Assembly (NCBI GenBank): GCA_012521705.1
Contig: JAAYLX010000015.1
Location: 1-39,540 of the forward strand
Direction of reading: 5' to 3'
Source: Clostridiaceae bacterium
Lineage (GTDB): Bacteria > Bacillota > Clostridia > DSM-8532
Length of the DNA stretch: 39,540 nucleotides
Both the position numbers and the translations under genes were made by a program. Every line of letters begins with the position of its first letter. The first letter of the stretch is position 1. Below, one piece after another: positions 36,184 through 39,540 of this stretch. Under the pieces are notes generated by a model. The model did not search any database. It saw only the letters and a program-made list of their open reading frames with translations, and was not told the DNA's origin.

Positions 36184-37611
36184 GTGTACGATGTAGTAAT
36201 TATTGGCGCGGGTGTTACAGGTTCAGCAATAGCAAGAGAGCTTTCAAGATACCAAGTCAAAGCCTGCGTTATTGAAAGGCAAGAAGATGTTTGCTGTGGC
36301 ACATCAAAAGCCAACAGCGCTATTATACATGCCGGATTTGATGCTGCACACGGATCATTGATGGCAAAAATGAATGTGGCCGGTAATCTGATGATGGATC
36401 AGCTGGCCAAAGACCTGGACATTCCTTTCAGGAGAAACGGATCACTGGTAATCTGTCTTTCCGAAGAGGACAAACCTAAATTGGTGGAGCTGTACGAAAG
36501 AGGTATAGCAAACGGAGTTAAAGAGCTGAGATTATTGAATAAGGAAGAGGTTCTTGAATTGGAACCCAATCTTTCTGACAATGTAGTTGGTGCTTTGTAT
36601 GCACCTACCGGTGGAATAGTGTGTCCTTTTGAAATGACACTCGCTTTGGCTGAGAACGCCAATATGAATGGAATAGAATTCTTTTTTGATACAAACGTGC
36701 ACAACATCGTTAAGGATGGCAATGAATATGTAATAGAAACCAACAAGGGGGAATATAGAACTAAATATGTAGTAAATGCGGCAGGCCTTTACTCTGATGA
36801 ACTACATAACATGGTGAGTGAACATAAAATTAAGATAACACCAAGAAGAGGAGATTATTGCCTGCTGGACAAGACTGTCGGAAATTATGTAGATAAAACA
36901 ATATTTACAGTACCCGGCAAGTACGGAAAAGGTGTTCTTGTATCTCCAACTATACATGGAAACCTCATAGTAGGACCGACGGCCGTAGATATAGAAGATA
37001 AAGAAGCCGTCGCGACTACACAGGAAGGAATTGAAGACCTGATCACAAAGGCAAAACACATGGTCAAAAACCTTCCAATCAGACAAGTCATTACTTCTTT
37101 CGCAGGCTTGAGAGCCCATGAAGCAGGCCATGAATTTATCATTGGAGAACCTGAGGACGCGAAAGGATTTATTGATGCTGCAGGTATTGAATCTCCCGGC
37201 CTTTCAAGTGCTCCGGCAATAGGCGTTACAGTTGCTGAAATGCTGAGAGATAAATTAGGCCTGGAATTGAAGAAAGATTTTATTCCTACCAGAAAAGGCA
37301 TTCTGGACCCGAGCAAACTTTCAATGGAAGAACGCAACAAGCTTATCAAGGAGAAGCCGGAATACGGTAATATTATTTGCCGCTGTGAGACTGTCTCTGA
37401 GGGCGAGATACTTGATGCTATTAGAAGACCATTGGGAGCAAAGAGTCTTGACGGAATAAAACGCAGGACCAGAGCGGGAATGGGAAGATGCCAGGCAGGC
37501 TTCTGCATGCCCAGGTCCATGGAAATTCTTTCAAGAGAACTCAAGATTCCAATGACTCAAGTTACAAAATCTGGCGGAACCTCTACTATAGTTACCAGGC
37601 GAACAAAATAG
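36184..37611 (+). CDS. GlpA-like anaerobic glycerol-3-phosphate dehydrogenase, FAD subunit with BFD-type [2Fe-2S] domain
   Basis: 475 residues. Rossmann FAD motif YDVVIIGAGVTGSAIARELS is at the N-terminus. A DAO-fold dehydrogenase body (ANSAIIHAGFDAAHGSLMAK, GALYAPTGGIVCPFEMTLAL, VVNAAGLYSDELHNM, VSPTIHGNLIVGPTAV) runs to ~365. The C-terminal BFD-like domain has ligands C399, C401, C436 and C441 (ICRCETVSEGE then GMGRCQAGFCMP). It oxidises glycerol-3-phosphate to DHAP. GTG start at 36184 behind AGAGGTGATC. The next two genes complete a three-gene module in place of the classical GlpB and GlpC. Confidence 0.9.
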   Translation: MYDVVIIGAGVTGSAIARELSRYQVKACVIERQEDVCCGTSKANSAIIHAGFDAAHGSLMAKMNVAGNLMMDQLAKDLDIPFRRNGSLVICLSEEDKPKLVELYERGIANGVKELRLLNKEEVLELEPNLSDNVVGALYAPTGGIVCPFEMTLALAENANMNGIEFFFDTNVHNIVKDGNEYVIETNKGEYRTKYVVNAAGLYSDELHNMVSEHKIKITPRRGDYCLLDKTVGNYVDKTIFTVPGKYGKGVLVSPTIHGNLIVGPTAVDIEDKEAVATTQEGIEDLITKAKHMVKNLPIRQVITSFAGLRAHEAGHEFIIGEPEDAKGFIDAAGIESPGLSSAPAIGVTVAEMLRDKLGLELKKDFIPTRKGILDPSKLSMEERNKLIKEKPEYGNIICRCETVSEGEILDAIRRPLGAKSLDGIKRRTRAGMGRCQAGFCMPRSMEILSRELKIPMTQVTKSGGTSTIVTRRTK

Positions 37612-37620
37612 GGGAAGAAG

Positions 37621-38898
37621 GTGAATCTATTGAAATCATATGACGTTGTTATCATAGGAGGAGGCCCTGCCGGCTTAGCCGCAGCAGTAGCAGCAAAGGA
37701 AAACGGCGTTGACAATATATTGATCCTTGAAAGGGACAAAGAGCTCGGCGGTATCTTGAACCAGTGCATTCATAACGGTTTCGGCCTTCATACCTTTAAG
37801 GAAGAATTGACAGGACCGGAGTATGCCAAACGCTTTATTACAAGAGTAGAGGAGCTCAAAATTCCGTATAAGCTCAATACAATGGTTCTGGAAATAAATA
37901 AAGACAAGGTAGTAACTGCAGTAAACCGGGAGGATGGGCTTTTCACCATTCAGGCAAAAGCAATTGTACTTGCTATGGGTTGCCGTGAAAGATCCAGAGG
38001 AGCATTGAACATTCCTGGTTACAGACCTGCAGGGATATTCTCAGCAGGGACTGCCCAGCGTCTTGTTAACATGGAAAACTATATGCCGGGCAAGGAAGTA
38101 GTTATTCTTGGCTCGGGTGACATTGGACTTATTATGGCAAGAAGAATGACCCTCGAAGGGGCAAAAGTTAAGGTTGTTGCCGAGGTTCTGCCCTATTCAG
38201 GCGGTTTGAAGAGAAATATTGTTCAATGTCTTAACGACTATGGTATTCCGTTGAAATTAAGCCATACGGTTGTTGAAATACATGGCAAGGAAAGAATAAC
38301 CGGGGTTACCATAGCCCAGGTAGATGAAAACATGAAGCCAATAAAAGGCACTGAGGAGTACTATTCCTGTGACACCTTGCTGCTTTCTGTAGGACTTATT
38401 CCCGAGAATGAACTTTCAAGGGAACTGGGAGTCGAACTAAATCCTCTGACCAATGGTCCTGTAGTAAATGAGAGCCTGGAGACGTCAATCGAAGGAGTAT
38501 TCGCATGCGGAAATGTACTGCATGTGCATGACCTGGTTGACTACGTTTCAGAAGAAGCCACAAATGCTGGCAAGAACGCTGCCAGATACGTGCTGGAGTA
38601 TCATAATAAAGCTGCTTCCGGAAACGTTGTTGAGATTATCCCGAAGAACGGAATTCGCTACACTGTTCCGTCACATATTAATGTTGAAAGAATGGATGAC
38701 ATTCTTACAATACGTTTCCGTGTAAGGGATGTTTATCCGGATGCTTACATAAATGTTTATTTTGACGATGAAAGAGTTCAACACAAAAAGCGCAGGATAA
38801 TGGTTCCCAGTGAAATGGAAGAAGTTAAGATTCAGAAAGCAGACCTGGCAGCACGAAAAGAATTGAAGACTATCAGCATAGAGGTTGAAAAGGAGTAG
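37621..38898 (+). CDS. FAD/NAD(P)-dependent oxidoreductase, second subunit of the G3P dehydrogenase module
   Basis: 425 residues. It has two dinucleotide-binding motifs: YDVVIIGGGPAGLAAAVAAK for FAD (near 7-26) and EVVILGSGDIGLIMARRMTL for NAD(P) (near 159-178). Between them are LGGILNQCIHNGFGLHTF and IVLAMGCRERSRGALNIPGY, and SIEGVFACGNVLHVHDLVDY comes late, the pattern of the BFD-partner oxidoreductases related to hydrogen cyanide synthase and opine oxidase subunits. It would pass electrons from the GlpA-like FAD to NAD(P) or another carrier. The start may be GTG 37621 (after GGGGAAG) or TTG 37630 (after AGGTGA). It is 9 bp after the GlpA-like gene. Confidence 0.85.
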   Translation: MNLLKSYDVVIIGGGPAGLAAAVAAKENGVDNILILERDKELGGILNQCIHNGFGLHTFKEELTGPEYAKRFITRVEELKIPYKLNTMVLEINKDKVVTAVNREDGLFTIQAKAIVLAMGCRERSRGALNIPGYRPAGIFSAGTAQRLVNMENYMPGKEVVILGSGDIGLIMARRMTLEGAKVKVVAEVLPYSGGLKRNIVQCLNDYGIPLKLSHTVVEIHGKERITGVTIAQVDENMKPIKGTEEYYSCDTLLLSVGLIPENELSRELGVELNPLTNGPVVNESLETSIEGVFACGNVLHVHDLVDYVSEEATNAGKNAARYVLEYHNKAASGNVVEIIPKNGIRYTVPSHINVERMDDILTIRFRVRDVYPDAYINVYFDDERVQHKKRRIMVPSEMEEVKIQKADLAARKELKTISIEVEKE

Positions 38899-38906
38899 TG
38901 AGGCTT

Positions 38907-39275
38907 ATGATAGAGAAAAAGGAATTAATTTGTATTGGCTGCCCTCTTGGCTGTATGGTAACTGTTGAACTGGAAGACGGAGAAATAAAGAATATCTATA
39001 ATTATACATGCAAACGCGGTGAAGTTTATGCAAGAAATGAAGTGACCAACCCTGAAAGAATTGTGACATCAACCGTAAAAGTAAATAACGGTCACAGACC
39101 TTTGGCTTCGGTAAAAACCAAAACAAACATTCCGAAGGATAAAATCTTTGCATGTATGGAAGAGATCAACAAAGTAACTCTTGAAGCACCGGTACATATA
39201 GGAGATATTGTGATTGAAAATGTTGCCGGCACAGGAGTCCCCGTAGTAGCAACCTGTGATATTCACAGAGTCTGA
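38907..39275 (+). CDS. DUF1667 domain protein with CxxCxxxC cysteine cluster
   Basis: 122 residues from ATG 38907 (the GTG at 38898 is only 2 nt from AAGGAG; the ATG is 11 nt away). The N-terminus LICIGCPLGCMVTVELEDG with C9, C12, C16 and then C35 (NYTCKRGEVYARNEV) has the spacing of the [4Fe-4S] site at the N-terminus of molybdopterin oxidoreductases. The later half (RIVTSTVKVNNGHRPLASVK, KTNIPKDKIFACMEEI) matches DUF1667. In Clostridia and Thermotogae this gene recurs beside GlpA-like and FAD oxidoreductase genes, so an electron-transfer subunit is likely; no activity is established to my knowledge. Last gene of the operon. Confidence 0.85.
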   Translation: MIEKKELICIGCPLGCMVTVELEDGEIKNIYNYTCKRGEVYARNEVTNPERIVTSTVKVNNGHRPLASVKTKTNIPKDKIFACMEEINKVTLEAPVHIGDIVIENVAGTGVPVVATCDIHRV

Positions 39276-39292
39276 TTAACGAATCACCAATA

Positions 39293-39320
39293 CTGACATT
39301 GTATAAAGTCAGAATTTTTT
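39293..39320 (+). terminator. Probable terminator of the glycerol operon
   Basis: CTGAC (39293-39297) pairs with GTCAG (39308-39312), followed by AATTTTTT. An outer CACCAA/TTGGTG pairing (39285-39290 with 39319-39324) competes with or extends it. Confidence 0.6.
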
Positions 39321-39327
39321 GGTGCTG

Positions 39328-39396
39328 ATTCCGCGTAGGATCCTTGACATTGGGTTTCATATTGAGAAGAGGCCCATTGTCAAGGCAATGCGGAAT
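39328..39396. repeat. Large imperfect inverted repeat downstream of the glycerol operon
   Basis: ATTCCGC (39328-39334) pairs with GCGGAAT (39390-39396). Inside it CCTTGACA (39342-39349) pairs with TGTCAAGG (39378-39385), and TGGG (39351-39354) with CCCA (39373-39376), leaving an 18-nt loop. There is no U run directly after, so it is not a plain terminator. It abuts the putative IS end at 39403. Confidence 0.75.
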
Positions 39397-39402
39397 TATT
39401 TT

Positions 39403-39540
39403 GGTTCTACGTCAAATGTTGGGGTGGACCTAAGTAAAATGAAGTAACCTATGAATTACTGGCAGATGATCAAGTTTGGTTATCTGCCAGTTTCATTTAC
39501 AGATTTAAGCCATAACATGAAGTATTCTGTTTCTGAACCT
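39403..39540 (-). mobile_element. Putative ISL3-family insertion sequence end (runs off window)
   Basis: The boundary GGTTCTACGTCAAATG (39403 onward, then TTGGGGTGG) resembles the GG-T-CT-starting terminal inverted repeats of ISL3 elements as I remember them. The preceding 8 bp ATTATTTT could be a target duplication. Inside, a 10-bp hairpin (39458-39467 with 39482-39491) lies just beyond the stop of a minus-strand reading frame entering from the right. ISL3 (IS204/IS1001/IS1096/IS1165) elements are abundant in the C. thermocellum group. The other end is outside the window. Confidence 0.5.
39505..39540 (-). CDS. C-terminal fragment of a putative ISL3-type transposase
   Basis: Reading the minus strand from the window edge gives RFRNRILHVMA and then TAA (39505-39507). 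The ending resembles the ...RFRxRIL... C-termini that I recall for ISL3 transposases. Only 11 codons are visible, so this rests on the pattern and on the adjacent IS-like terminus. A second frame (GSETEYFMLWLKSVNETGR) is also open and cannot be excluded. Confidence 0.38.
   Translation of the reverse strand, partial: RFRNRILHVMA

Noticed and set aside
36885..37544. 219-codon minus-strand frame inside the GlpA-like gene
   Set aside because: Antisense shadow; the sense frame has clear FAD and Fe-S motifs.
39389..39448. Plus-strand 19-codon frame starting MRNYFGST at the window end
   Set aside because: It overlaps the inverted repeat and putative IS terminus and has no ribosome binding site.

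Overview
The window looks like a chromosomal stretch from an anaerobic, spore-forming-type Firmicute (class Clostridia). It is AT-rich, has strong GGAGG-type ribosome binding sites, uses GTG/TTG starts often, and carries Firmicute-style gene sets (ylaK-type phoH, dgt-dnaG-rpoD, infC-rpmI-rplT, ruvX-DUF1292, a B. subtilis-type LexA box). From memory, the contiguous gap-pgk-tpiA-gpmI order and the proteins with a copper-amine-oxidase-like N-terminal domain fit the Acetivibrio/Hungateiclostridium (Clostridium thermocellum) group. That placement is inference, not proof.

Layout. 1-5.0 kb: 3' part of a YhaM-type exoribonuclease, a PIN-PhoH ATPase, a GNAT-like protein, and an NfeD/SPFH (flotillin/stomatin-like) membrane pair, closed by a terminator. 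5.1-12.4 kb: mostly envelope genes. These are a SulP anion transporter, a DUF3810 membrane metalloprotease-like protein, two lipoproteins (one a choloylglycine-hydrolase-like Ntn hydrolase), tRNA-Pro(GGG), and a large secreted modular protein with an extraordinary Trp-rich tail. 12.6-19.6 kb: information processing. An AbrB regulator, dgt, dnaG, the vegetative sigma factor rpoD, infC-rpmI-rplT behind its own promoter and leader, and a TrmH/SpoU rRNA methyltransferase.

19.7-24.8 kb: the lower-glycolysis cluster gap, pgk, tpiA, gpmI, all co-directional. Between them they carry carbon from dihydroxyacetone phosphate/glyceraldehyde-3-phosphate to 2-phosphoglycerate, with intergenic hairpins that may tune relative expression. 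24.9-26.8 kb: ruvX, a DUF1292 gene and a DUF3048 lipoprotein. 26.9-30.6 kb (minus strand): a heterodimeric ABC exporter with one degenerate and one canonical ATP site. 30.8-33.2 kb: a small membrane protein, an SOS-regulated Y-family DNA polymerase (LexA box inside its promoter), and a nitroreductase.

33.2-39.3 kb: a glycerol-utilisation operon. It comprises glpK, glpF, a GlpA-like FAD dehydrogenase with a BFD-type Fe-S domain, a second FAD/NAD oxidoreductase, and a DUF1667 cysteine-cluster protein. Glycerol would enter through GlpF, be phosphorylated by GlpK and be oxidised by the three-gene dehydrogenase module to DHAP, which the tpiA/gap genes 12 kb upstream consume. A consensus promoter lies about 420 bp before glpK and drives a long structured leader containing a possible 25-codon ORF. 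The window closes with a large imperfect hairpin and what looks like one end of an ISL3-family insertion sequence.

I did not find an obviously new multigene system. The most unusual items are the Trp-rich tail protein, the lipoprotein Ntn hydrolase, the glpK leader and the DUF1667-containing glycerol-3-phosphate dehydrogenase module.
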